DNA of 11,838 nucleotides, taken from assembly GCA_023409675.1 (NCBI GenBank), contig JAEYRC010000022.1:1-11838 (forward strand). The letters are read 5' to 3'. The first letter of the stretch is position 1. Every line of letters begins with the position of its first letter. The DNA comes from Bacteroidota bacterium. Its GTDB lineage: Bacteria; Bacteroidota; Bacteroidia; Chitinophagales; Chitinophagaceae. The translations under genes were made by a program, and so were the position numbers. The notes under the pieces were generated by a model. The model was not told the origin of the DNA and did not search any database. It was given only the letters and a program-made list of their open reading frames with translations. Positions 1-6,452 of this stretch are shown piece by piece.

Positions 1-1
1 C

Positions 2-1282
2 ATGTACGACTGGGCCAATTCGGTGTACAGCCTGGTTATCACCACCACCTTTTTCCCGATATATTTCATTGCATCCACGGCAGCGGCAAACCCGGGTAAT
101 GGCGATGAGGTGTATTTTTTCGGACGCAGCTTTCTCAATTCCGCGCTGTACAATTATGCTATCGCGGGAGCCTACCTGCTGATTGCCCTGGCCTATCCGA
201 TACTAACGTCTATAGCCGATACCCGGGGCATGAAGAAACAGTTCATGCGCTTCTTCTGTTATCTGGGCGGAACCGGCTGCGCCCTGCTGTATTTCTTTAC
301 CGGCGACAATGTGGAATATGGAGTTTTATTTTTCATGATCGGCGCTATCGGATTCAGTGGCAGCCTGGTTTTTTACAATGCCTATCTGCCGGAAATCGCG
401 GCTGAGCCTGACCGTGACCGGATCAGCGCACGCGGTTTTTCTTTTGGCTATATAGGAAGTGTGCTATTGCAGCTTATTGGTTTTGCCCTGGTAGTGCTGA
501 TGCCGGGAAAAGAAGATATGGCCTCCAGGATCACCTTCCTGCTGGTGGGTATCTGGTGGATAGGTTTCGCGCAGATCAGCTTTCGGGGTTTACCCCGGCA
601 GGAACGCATTCTGGTGCAGGGCAATAAAGGCATTTTTACCGATGGTTTCAGGGAAATGCGCAATGTTTACCGGCAGGTACGGCATATGCCGGTACTGAAA
701 CGGTTTCTTCGCGGATTTTTCTTTTACAGCATGGGTGTTCAAACCGTAATGCTGGCAGCAACCCTGTTTGGAAGCAAACTGCTTGGCCTCGATCAAACCA
801 AATTGATCATAACGATTGTATTAATACAACTGGTTGCCATATTGGGCGCCTGGGCCATGTCGCGGCTTTCGGCAGTATTCGGCAACTTCAGGGTATTGAT
901 CGGCGTCGTATTCGTATGGATTCTGATCTGTATTGCGGCCTATTATACCGCTTATGAAAAAGAGCAGGGCGGTGATCCTGAAATGCTTTTTTATGGTCTG
1001 GCTGCCGCAGTGGGGCTGGTGATGGGTGGCATACAATCACTGAGCCGGTCCACCTATGCCAAGCTGATGCCCGAAACCAAAGACACCGCCTCCTTCTTCA
1101 GCTATTATGATTTTACGGAAAAAGTCGCCATAGTGATCGGCATTTTTACTTTTGGTTATATTGAAGAACTTACTGCCGCATCCGGAGGCATGAAAAACTC
1201 CGTGCTGGCACTGATCGTATTTTTTGTGATCGGCATAATATGGCTGTATTCTGCGCTAAAAAAACAGCAGCAGAAAGCCTGA
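2..1282 (+). CDS. MFS transporter, UMF1/Atg22-like family (5' end cut by window)
   Basis: Integral inner-membrane protein of the major facilitator superfamily; 426 residues are visible, with about twelve hydrophobic segments spread over the whole length. The visible N-terminus MYDWANSVYSL is the signature of the UMF1 (Atg22-like) branch. In that family this motif is usually preceded by about 10-15 residues ending in a Trp-Cys-like context, so the ATG at position 2 is probably internal and the real start lies left of the window; the single base before it (c) is compatible with a Cys codon. A loop with IADTRGMKKQF (residues about 70-80) sits where MFS proteins carry their conserved cytoplasmic loop 2-3. 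A second conserved stretch, GGIQSLSRSTYAKLMP (about 340-355), lies in the C-terminal half. The substrate cannot be told from sequence. The hydrolase gene starts 24 nt downstream on the same strand, so co-transcription is likely. Confidence 0.88.
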   Translation: MYDWANSVYSLVITTTFFPIYFIASTAAANPGNGDEVYFFGRSFLNSALYNYAIAGAYLLIALAYPILTSIADTRGMKKQFMRFFCYLGGTGCALLYFFTGDNVEYGVLFFMIGAIGFSGSLVFYNAYLPEIAAEPDRDRISARGFSFGYIGSVLLQLIGFALVVLMPGKEDMASRITFLLVGIWWIGFAQISFRGLPRQERILVQGNKGIFTDGFREMRNVYRQVRHMPVLKRFLRGFFFYSMGVQTVMLAATLFGSKLLGLDQTKLIITIVLIQLVAILGAWAMSRLSAVFGNFRVLIGVVFVWILICIAAYYTAYEKEQGGDPEMLFYGLAAAVGLVMGGIQSLSRSTYAKLMPETKDTASFFSYYDFTEKVAIVIGIFTFGYIEELTAASGGMKNSVLALIVFFVIGIIWLYSALKKQQQKA

Positions 1283-1306
1283 GCCGGATAACCTGAAAAT
1301 CAACGT

Positions 1307-2155
1307 ATGAAACTGCATTCAATTGAAACGGAATATTTCAAACTTGATGGCGGAGCCATGTTTGGTGTTGTACCAAAAGTGATCTGGAATAAACTTAATC
1401 CCGCAGATGAAAATAATTTATGTTCCTGGGCCATGCGCTGCATGCTGATAGAGGATGGTGATCGGAAAATTCTGGTGGATACCGGAATCGGTGATAAGCA
1501 GGATGCAAAATTTCTGGGGCACTATCACCTGCATGGCGAACATACCTTACTGAAATCATTAGCCGAAAAGGGATTCTCACCCGAAGATATAACCGATGTC
1601 TTTCTTACGCACCTGCATTTTGACCATTGCGGGGGCAGTGTTAAACGCAACGATCAGGGGGAGCTGGTTCCCGCATTTCCCAATGCGGTATACTGGAGCA
1701 ATGAATCGCACTGGGATACGGCCACTCGCCCCAATGCACGGGAAAAGGCTTCATTTCTTCGTGAAAATATCCTTCCAATTCGGGAAAGCGGACAGTTACA
1801 ATTCATTCCTGAAGTTCAGGATACGGCATTTACGGCTAACATCCGGGTGCGCTTCAGTTATGGACATACGAAGGCGATGATGTATCCGTTGATTACTTAT
1901 CATGATAAGACCATTGTGTATATGGCAGATGTGCTGCCTTCCACAGCGCATATTCCACTGCCTTATGTGATGGCCTATGATATGTTTCCGCTGACTACAC
2001 TGGAAGAAAAGAAGGCTTTTTTGGAAGAAGCGGAGGCAAAACAATATGTATTATTCTTTGAGCATGATCCGGTGCATGAATGTTGTGTGTTGATAAAAAC
2101 GGATAGAGGGATCAGGGCGGGGGAGACTTTTCGATTGGATGAGTTTTTATATTAA
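1307..2155 (+). CDS. Metallo-beta-lactamase-fold hydrolase
   Basis: Soluble 282-residue protein with a complete set of metallo-beta-lactamase-fold metal ligands: the THLHFDHCGG motif gives H102, H104, D106 and H107, followed by H187 (GHT), D208 (ADV) and H253 (EHD). A dinuclear metal site, usually zinc, is therefore expected. No signal peptide is visible, so it is probably cytoplasmic. The length, the strand before the first motif (ILVDTGIGDK) and the single-domain layout resemble the broad group that includes N-acyl-homoserine lactonases and other lactone or ester hydrolases, but the substrate is not determined; other options are a generic thioesterase or phosphodiesterase. The ATG at 1307 follows the MFS stop by 24 nt with no clear ribosome binding site. 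The last codons run into a repeat cluster: the TAA stop (2153-2155) lies inside the first 20-bp unit. Confidence 0.9.
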   Translation: MKLHSIETEYFKLDGGAMFGVVPKVIWNKLNPADENNLCSWAMRCMLIEDGDRKILVDTGIGDKQDAKFLGHYHLHGEHTLLKSLAEKGFSPEDITDVFLTHLHFDHCGGSVKRNDQGELVPAFPNAVYWSNESHWDTATRPNAREKASFLRENILPIRESGQLQFIPEVQDTAFTANIRVRFSYGHTKAMMYPLITYHDKTIVYMADVLPSTAHIPLPYVMAYDMFPLTTLEEKKAFLEEAEAKQYVLFFEHDPVHECCVLIKTDRGIRAGETFRLDEFLY

Positions 2156-2242
2156 ATACATTTCCCGCAGATTAAATACAGTTCCCGCAGATTGAATACA
2201 TTTCCCGCAGATGGCGCAGATTTTGCGCAGATTTACGCAGAT
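2151..2242. repeat. CGCAGAT-rich intergenic tandem repeat
   Basis: Three adjacent 20-bp units occupy 2151-2170, 2171-2190 and 2191-2210. They share the pattern ATTRAATACAKTTCCCGCAG and differ from one another at only one or two positions. The heptamer CGCAGAT occurs six times: at 2166, 2186, 2206, 2215, 2226 and 2236; the last three are spaced 10-11 bp, about one DNA turn. The array fills the gap between two converging genes and overlaps the last bases of the hydrolase gene. No hairpin with a U-tract is visible, so it is not an obvious intrinsic terminator. Runs of this heptamer are, as far as I recall, frequent between genes in Bacteroidota; their role is unknown to me. Confidence 0.85.
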
Positions 2243-2263
2243 TGATTACAATTTGATTCATTC

Positions 2264-3061
2264 TTAAAAGCCCATAAATGAACTGAGGTTGTACTTCAGG
2301 TTTTTGTGGCTCATCATATCCACTTTTATACTGCCTACACTAATCGGACTTTCGATGCGCAGGGGTATTTTATTTTGATCGTTGCTTACCCATACGGTCA
2401 TCTTCTCTCCGCCCTCAAATATGGTTCCCTGGATCAGCAGGGGTTTGAACTTGATGGCCCTGAACTTTCCGTATTTGGTTTTGATGGTTTCCCGACCCAT
2501 ATACCGGATGTACATTTCAAATATTTCATTATCCAAAAATACGGTGAACGGTATTTTATCCCCGGGCTTGTATTTGCTAAAATCTATATTACGGGCATAG
2601 TAGATCGAACTGATGACATCCTGCACACAGCCGGGAACTTTATATACCCCATCTTTGGTGATGGCGGTATTGGTTGCTTTATTGAAGGTTACGTTTTCGT
2701 ATTTCTTATACCCGCCTTCATTGATATTCCGGATGAATTTATAGGGCTGAAGGGTAGCTGTATCAATAAAGGTCTCATAGCGGTCACGTACCTTAAAGAA
2801 ATTATCATAGAAACTATAGGTCTTTCCGTCTCCCACAATATGATACACCGGTTTATTGTTCATGGTGGTCAGCTTCGATGTAAACACCGCTTCACCTGCA
2901 GCAGCATACAATCCGGCTACACTGTAAAATACCTTAAAGGTGATCTGCTCGCCTGCATTGAAGGTGGTATTTTTGACGCCGCAAAAACCATTTCCCGCGC
3001 GCAGGGGAAAGCTCAGCACAATTAACAATAATATGGATATGGATTTGATCAGATTCATCAT
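2264..3061 (-). CDS. Exported DUF3108 domain protein
   Basis: A 265-residue protein starting with a typical Sec signal peptide: a Lys at position 5, a hydrophobic core about residues 6-18, and a likely cleavage after ..FPLRA at about residue 22. It is therefore periplasmic or outer-membrane-associated. The mature part begins with FNAGEQITFKVFYSVAGLYAAAGEAV-like sequence, the start of DUF3108. It continues as beta-rich sequence with conserved-looking DRYETFIDTATLQPYKF and RIESPISVGSIKVDM stretches (together at least 30 residues, non-contiguous). The family has no defined biochemical role. The start ATG (3061-3059) overlaps the stop of the upstream flippase-like gene as ATGA, implying translational coupling and a shared envelope function. 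A second ATG follows immediately (3058-3056) and cannot be excluded as the start. Confidence 0.85.
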   Translation of the reverse strand: MMNLIKSISILLLIVLSFPLRAGNGFCGVKNTTFNAGEQITFKVFYSVAGLYAAAGEAVFTSKLTTMNNKPVYHIVGDGKTYSFYDNFFKVRDRYETFIDTATLQPYKFIRNINEGGYKKYENVTFNKATNTAITKDGVYKVPGCVQDVISSIYYARNIDFSKYKPGDKIPFTVFLDNEIFEMYIRYMGRETIKTKYGKFRAIKFKPLLIQGTIFEGGEKMTVWVSNDQNKIPLRIESPISVGSIKVDMMSHKNLKYNLSSFMGF

Positions 3062-4086
3062 AGCTTAATATCAGTTTCTCCTGTTGTGACCGGTTTATTC
3101 CGAAAAAGTTTAATCCCTAAAATTAGCAAACTCCCCATTAGCGCTGGAATTACCAGGTTGATCGTCCATATAGCCAGGGAAGTAGCCAGAATGCCCACAG
3201 AATTAGCACTAAAAAGATGTACCAGCTCTATGCTGGCTTTCCAGCGAATACCCAGGTCACTTAATATGGCTATCGAGGGTACAATCGCCAGGATCAAAAA
3301 TACCACGCTTATGGCAAAAAAACTTTCTGCCCAGCTGATATCTACATCAAACACCCTGAATAAAAGGTAATACTGTAGCAGGAATACGAGGTAACGAAAC
3401 CCGCTTAAAGACAGGATCCGCCATAAGATCGTTGCGTTAAAAGAATCCAAAACCTTTATGTAGCGTACAAACTTGCCGAGCAGGGCAATCTTTTCAAACC
3501 GCCTGACCAGCCAGGCAACCCGGAAATAAAATGCAGCTACAAACAGTATCGCGCCGATGACGAAATACAGCAGCACCTCCATCCACAACAGAATATCCTG
3601 ACCCTCGGGGCGTTGGAGCATTTCATCCCGGATAAAGATCAATCCCACCAACCCCATTACCAGGGTGATCAGTAACTGCGCCATACTGCACACCAGGGTA
3701 ACGGCAATAGATTCAATCCTTCTCCCCTGCTTCAAATACAACATTCGCCCCATATACTCCCCAATTCGGTTCGGTGTGAAGAAAGCCATTGTATTGCCGG
3801 TGAAGATGGCTTTGAACGACCTGGCCAGTGAAATCACCTGCAGCTTTCGAACAGCAAGCTGCCATTTACGTGCTTCCAATCCCCAATTCAGCAACATCAG
3901 GCATACCACGGCAACTAAGGGAAGTAAAGCATCTGAATTAAAGACCTCGGAAATTTCCTGCAGCGATGTACGCCAGTCGGGCTTTTGCTGCACCTGCCGG
4001 TATATAGAATATACCAGGATGATAAACACCAGGGGGCCCAGCACATAGTTGAAGATTAATTTGATATTTTTGTTCAGTACCGCCAC
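3058..4086 (-). CDS. Flippase-like integral membrane protein (LPG_synthase_TM/UPF0104 family)
   Basis: About 342 residues with seven to eight hydrophobic helices. It belongs to the lysylphosphatidylglycerol synthase transmembrane-domain family (UPF0104, flippase-like). Family features seen are FFTPNRIGEYMGRMLYLK in the first half and a WRILSLSGFRYLVFLLQYYLL helix region (non-contiguous description) in the second half. The protein probably sits in the inner membrane; some relatives move or modify lipids or lipid-linked sugars, but the substrate here is unknown. There is no ATG near the start. I chose GTG at 4086-4084; CTG at 4077-4075, giving ..NKNIKLIFNYVLG, is an alternative. The frame stays open to an ATG at 4362, but the extra 92 residues are polar, unlike the family, and lie antisense to ruvC. 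A promoter-like sequence at 4096-4126 supports the shorter form. The stop overlaps the DUF3108 start. Confidence 0.8.
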   Translation of the reverse strand: MAVLNKNIKLIFNYVLGPLVFIILVYSIYRQVQQKPDWRTSLQEISEVFNSDALLPLVAVVCLMLLNWGLEARKWQLAVRKLQVISLARSFKAIFTGNTMAFFTPNRIGEYMGRMLYLKQGRRIESIAVTLVCSMAQLLITLVMGLVGLIFIRDEMLQRPEGQDILLWMEVLLYFVIGAILFVAAFYFRVAWLVRRFEKIALLGKFVRYIKVLDSFNATILWRILSLSGFRYLVFLLQYYLLFRVFDVDISWAESFFAISVVFLILAIVPSIAILSDLGIRWKASIELVHLFSANSVGILATSLAIWTINLVIPALMGSLLILGIKLFRNKPVTTGETDIKL

Positions 4087-4689
4087 TTGGCCGCACAAAA
4101 TAACCTGAATACTTCTGCTTTGCAAAACAGCGCTAAAATAATTCTTGGTATTGACCCCGGAACCGTCGTGATGGGCTATGCAATCATTTCGGTGCAGGGT
4201 CAGCAGTTGCAGATGCTGGATATGAATACGCTTAAACTGAATACCAATGCCGACCACTACGCCCGGTTGCAATTGATCTATCAGACAGTATCCGGACTGA
4301 TCCGTCGCTTCAATCCACATTGCTTTGCGATCGAAGCGCCTTTTTTCGGCAAAAATGTTCAAAGCATGCTGAAGCTGGGCAGAGCCCAGGGCGTGGCAAT
4401 AGCCGCCGCTATGGAACAGGAGCTTCCGGTTTGTGAATATTCACCCCGGCGTATTAAGCAATCCATAACCGGCAATGGAAATGCCGATAAGGAACAGGTG
4501 TGGAAGATGCTGCAAACCATTTTTTCATTACATCATCATGAACAACAGGGCTTCGATGCCTCCGATGCGCTTGCCGTTGCGGTTTGTCACCATTTCCAGG
4601 AAAGGAACCCGCTGGCAATTGCAGCGAAAAAATCAACCGGATGGGCCGCCTTTATCGCCCGAAATCCGGATAAGATTATAAAACCCTGA
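4087..4689 (+). CDS. ruvC: Crossover junction endodeoxyribonuclease RuvC
   Basis: Holliday-junction resolvase that cuts four-way DNA junctions with RuvAB during recombinational repair. From the TTG start the protein is 200 residues, somewhat longer than the usual 160-190 because of an N-terminal extension and a short C-terminal tail. All four acidic catalytic residues are present: D23 in GIDPGT, E83 in AIEAPFFG, and D157 and D160 in the FDASDALA motif. The DNA-contact stretch LKLGRAQGVAIAAA is also intact. No in-frame ATG precedes the conserved core; TTG at 4087 and TTG at 4120 are both possible, the latter leaving only five residues before KIILGIDPGT. A TATTTTTG element at 4065-4072 fits the -7 consensus, but no TTTG lies at the right distance. 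The gene is head-to-head with the flippase-like gene, and the two predicted starts touch. Confidence 0.93.
   Translation: MAAQNNLNTSALQNSAKIILGIDPGTVVMGYAIISVQGQQLQMLDMNTLKLNTNADHYARLQLIYQTVSGLIRRFNPHCFAIEAPFFGKNVQSMLKLGRAQGVAIAAAMEQELPVCEYSPRRIKQSITGNGNADKEQVWKMLQTIFSLHHHEQQGFDASDALAVAVCHHFQERNPLAIAAKKSTGWAAFIARNPDKIIKP
4096..4126 (-). promoter_or_regulatory. Candidate Bacteroidota promoter for the flippase-like gene
   Basis: On the minus strand, TTTG at 4126-4123 is followed after 19 nt by TTATTTTG at 4103-4096, one base away from the TAnnTTTG -7 consensus. Transcription would begin about 4091-4088, just before the GTG at 4086. It lies inside the first codons of ruvC on the other strand. 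This is a sequence match only. Confidence 0.45.
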
Positions 4690-4713
4690 CAAGACCTACC
4701 CGAACGCCTCCTA

Positions 4714-5277
4714 TTAATGATCCCGGAGTTCAGCCTCCCCGCCACTGTTGAGCCGCGCATAGATATCAAGGCTGATAAATACACCATTCTTTATTTCGCA
4801 GTCTTTCATGGTTCCTTCCAATTGAAAATCCAGCTTCGACAGGGCTTTTTTACAATTAATGTTTCCGGTTTCAACAAAGCCTTCTATACGGTGTAATTTG
4901 AGCTGGCTAAATCCGTAGTGGCATATCACGGGCAGCGCTTCCGACATTATTCCCTGTCCCCAATAATCTGTTAGCAACCAAAAGCCGATTTCCGCTTTCC
5001 GGTGGGCTTTTGACAGGTTGTTTAATCCGCCCGCACCATAAAATATCCTATTGTCTGGTGAACAGATTGCCCACCATATTCCGGTGCCGTTTTGTTCAAG
5101 ATCAGTATAAAATTGCATTTGCTCCTTCGTTGCTTCGAGGCTGTCGAAACTTACGCCGTAATAGCGGATGATCTGCGGGTCCGACAGTCCCCGGTAAATA
5201 TTTTTAATATCGGAAGGAATAATTTGCCGGAATAACAGGCGGTCGGTCTGCAGCTGTGGAAATTCAGGGGATGTCAT
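4714..5277 (-). CDS. GNAT family N-acetyltransferase (RimJ/RimL-like)
   Basis: A 187-residue cytoplasmic acetyl-CoA-dependent acetyltransferase of the Acetyltransf_3 (RimJ/RimL-like) type. It begins with the typical LQTDRLLFRQI strand. The acetyl-CoA binding loop is YWGQGIMSEAL (about residues 105-115), followed by the helix and the HRIEGFVETGNINCKKALSKL region with the conserved Asn residues N139 and N141. A final strand ends near FISLDIYARL. RimJ/RimL relatives acetylate N-termini of ribosomal proteins, but many members of this fold act on antibiotics, amino acids or other small molecules, so the acceptor is unknown. The gene lies 53 nt after the HIT gene stop on the same strand and may be read from the same transcript. 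It converges on ruvC with only 24 nt between the stops and no visible terminator there. Confidence 0.88.
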   Translation of the reverse strand: MTSPEFPQLQTDRLLFRQIIPSDIKNIYRGLSDPQIIRYYGVSFDSLEATKEQMQFYTDLEQNGTGIWWAICSPDNRIFYGAGGLNNLSKAHRKAEIGFWLLTDYWGQGIMSEALPVICHYGFSQLKLHRIEGFVETGNINCKKALSKLDFQLEGTMKDCEIKNGVFISLDIYARLNSGGEAELRDH

Positions 5278-5330
5278 GGGAATCAGCGCTTATGTTAACA
5301 CGTTATAAGATGGGAGTTTGCAACTCACCG

Positions 5331-5720
5331 CTATTCCAATCCCGATATGATTGTATCACGGATGGCTGTAAATTCTTCACTGCTCAGTTTCAGTTTTTTG
5401 GAAAAATCCATATCTGCAATACCATTAATAGGAATCAGGTGCATATGCGCATGTGGCACTTCCAATCCAATGACCGAAATACCGACACGGTTGCAGGGAA
5501 AATTTTTTTCGATAGACCGTGCTATAGGCTTGGCAAATACAAGCATACCGGCCAGCAGTTCATCGGAAAGATCAAAGAATTTATCTACGGGTTCCTTCGG
5601 TACTACCAGAACATGGCCCCGGGCAACCGGAAAGATATCCAGGAATGCATAATACAATTCATTCTGCGCAATGGTATAGGCGGGTATTTCACCGGCTATG
5701 ATTTTGGAGAAGATGGTCAT
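5331..5720 (-). CDS. HIT family nucleotide hydrolase
   Basis: A 129-residue protein of the histidine triad superfamily (HinT/Hit-like), which hydrolyses nucleotide phosphoramidates or related nucleotide conjugates. The N-terminus TIFSKIIAGEIPAY is the classic opening of the family. The triad is H90-x-H92-x-H94 in VPHAHMHLIP, with H92 as the expected nucleophile. The Gln normally found just before the triad (GQxVxHxHxH) is replaced by Leu (GLEVPHAHMH), which may be lineage-typical. I chose the ATG at 5720 because the family begins at that residue; the frame extends 11 codons further up, to 5753, but that stretch does not resemble the family. No Shine-Dalgarno is visible. A TATCTTTA box on the minus strand about 15-20 nt upstream is a weak -7 candidate. 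The greA terminator separates this gene from greA, so it needs its own promoter. Confidence 0.92.
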   Translation of the reverse strand: MTIFSKIIAGEIPAYTIAQNELYYAFLDIFPVARGHVLVVPKEPVDKFFDLSDELLAGMLVFAKPIARSIEKNFPCNRVGISVIGLEVPHAHMHLIPINGIADMDFSKKLKLSSEEFTAIRDTIISGLE

Positions 5721-5768
5721 GATCGAATATTTACTCTTTAAAGATACTTTCAAGCTGCCATAAAGTAT

Positions 5769-5792
5769 AAAAAAAGCCGGGAAGACCCGGCT
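5769..5792 (-). terminator. Intrinsic terminator after greA
   Basis: On the minus strand, AGCCGGG (5792-5786), loop TCTT and CCCGGCT (5781-5775) form a 7-bp GC-rich stem, followed by an unbroken run of T (5775-5769). A second, weaker dyad (CACCGG/CCGGTG, 5806-5811 with 5820-5825) lies between it and the greA stop. Confidence 0.9.
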
Positions 5793-5835
5793 CTTGTACG
5801 TTGTTCACCGGAAGCGAATCCGGTGGAGTATAAAA

Positions 5836-6309
5836 TTAAACGGTGATCGATTCGATTTTGAGTTTAACCACCCCGGCAGGAACATCCACCTCTACCACAT
5901 CACCCACTACTCTGCCCAACAGTCCCTGACCTATTGGAGAGGTGATAGAAATTTTCCCCTGCTTCAGATCAGCTTCTTTTTCAGAAACAATCTGGTAGGT
6001 CAGTTTCTTTTTGGTCTTCATATTGGTAATGGTGACCTTAGTAAGAATAGATACCTTACTGGTATCAACTTCACTGGAGTCGAGTATCCGCGCATTGGCC
6101 ACATCCCCTTCCAGCTTTTTCAGCCGGGCTTCAAGAATACCCTGGTTCTCTTTAGCGGCATCATATTCTGCATTTTCTTTAAGATCCCCTTTTTCACGGG
6201 CTTCCGCAATGGCTCGTGCAGCTGCGGGACGGTCAACCGTACGCATGCGCTGCAATTCCTCTTTCATTTGTTCAAAGGTTTCTTTTGAAACGTATAGAAC
6301 ATCATTCAT
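5836..6309 (-). CDS. greA: Transcription elongation factor GreA
   Basis: A 157-residue GreA of normal length (E. coli GreA is 158). It rescues backtracked RNA polymerase by inserting its coiled coil into the secondary channel and stimulating cleavage of the nascent RNA. The N-terminal coiled coil covers about residues 8-76 and carries the signature GDLKENAEYDAAKENQ. The tip acidic residues D42 and E45 match E. coli D41 and E44. The C-terminal FKBP-like globular domain follows, including SPIGQGLLGRVVGDVVEV. The ATG at 6309 is preceded by AAAGGA (6322-6317) with 7 nt spacing, one of the few clear ribosome binding sites in the window. A promoter and then a terminator-like hairpin lie upstream in the leader, so expression may be attenuated. 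A strong intrinsic terminator ends the transcript. Confidence 0.97.
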   Translation of the reverse strand: MNDVLYVSKETFEQMKEELQRMRTVDRPAAARAIAEAREKGDLKENAEYDAAKENQGILEARLKKLEGDVANARILDSSEVDTSKVSILTKVTITNMKTKKKLTYQIVSEKEADLKQGKISITSPIGQGLLGRVVGDVVEVDVPAGVVKLKIESITV

Positions 6310-6353
6310 AACAATATCCTTTAATGGTGAAATTTTTTTATCAGCAGGGATAC

Positions 6354-6394
6354 AAAAAAAACAACAACGCCTCAGTTTTTGAGCTGAAGCGTTG
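6354..6394 (-). terminator. Terminator-like hairpin between the dehydrogenase gene and greA (possible greA leader attenuator)
   Basis: On the minus strand, CAACGCTTCAG (6394-6384) pairs with CTGAGGCGTTG (6375-6365) over 11 bp with one G-U pair and an 8-nt loop. After three bases comes a run of eight T (6361-6354). The form is that of an intrinsic terminator. It may end the dehydrogenase/rsmA transcript, but because the candidate greA promoter lies just upstream of it on the same strand, it would also sit in the greA leader. Confidence 0.85.
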
Positions 6395-6409
6395 CAGTAT
6401 TTGTAAGTA

Positions 6410-6441
6410 CAAAATTAAGCTTTTTTTCTATAGAAATCAAA
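6410..6441 (-). promoter_or_regulatory. Candidate Bacteroidota promoter for greA
   Basis: On the minus strand, TTTG (6441-6438), a 20-nt spacer and TAATTTTG (6417-6410) match the -33/-7 consensus of Bacteroidota primary sigma factors at every fixed position. The start of transcription would be near 6405-6400, about 95 nt before the greA ATG and about 10 nt before the terminator-like hairpin. It lies 12 nt past the dehydrogenase stop codon. Confidence 0.6.
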
Positions 6442-6452
6442 TCAGTGTTTAA

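Noticed and set aside
2151..2242. CRISPR array
   Set aside because: The units are directly adjacent with no unique spacers, the repeat is only 20 bp, and no cas gene is nearby.
2306..3025. Long plus-strand open frame (239 codons) opposite the DUF3108 gene
   Set aside because: It mirrors the DUF3108 frame, has no recognisable domain, and would be antisense to a gene with a clear signal peptide and family match.
4087..4362. N-terminal extension of the flippase-like protein to an ATG at 4362 (434 residues)
   Set aside because: The added 92 residues are polar, unlike the membrane family, and run antisense across the conserved ruvC coding region. A promoter-like sequence lies downstream of that ATG, next to the GTG at 4086.
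5721..5753. Upstream start for the HIT protein
   Set aside because: The extra 11 residues precede the canonical family N-terminus and have no ribosome binding site; the ATG at 5720 fits better.
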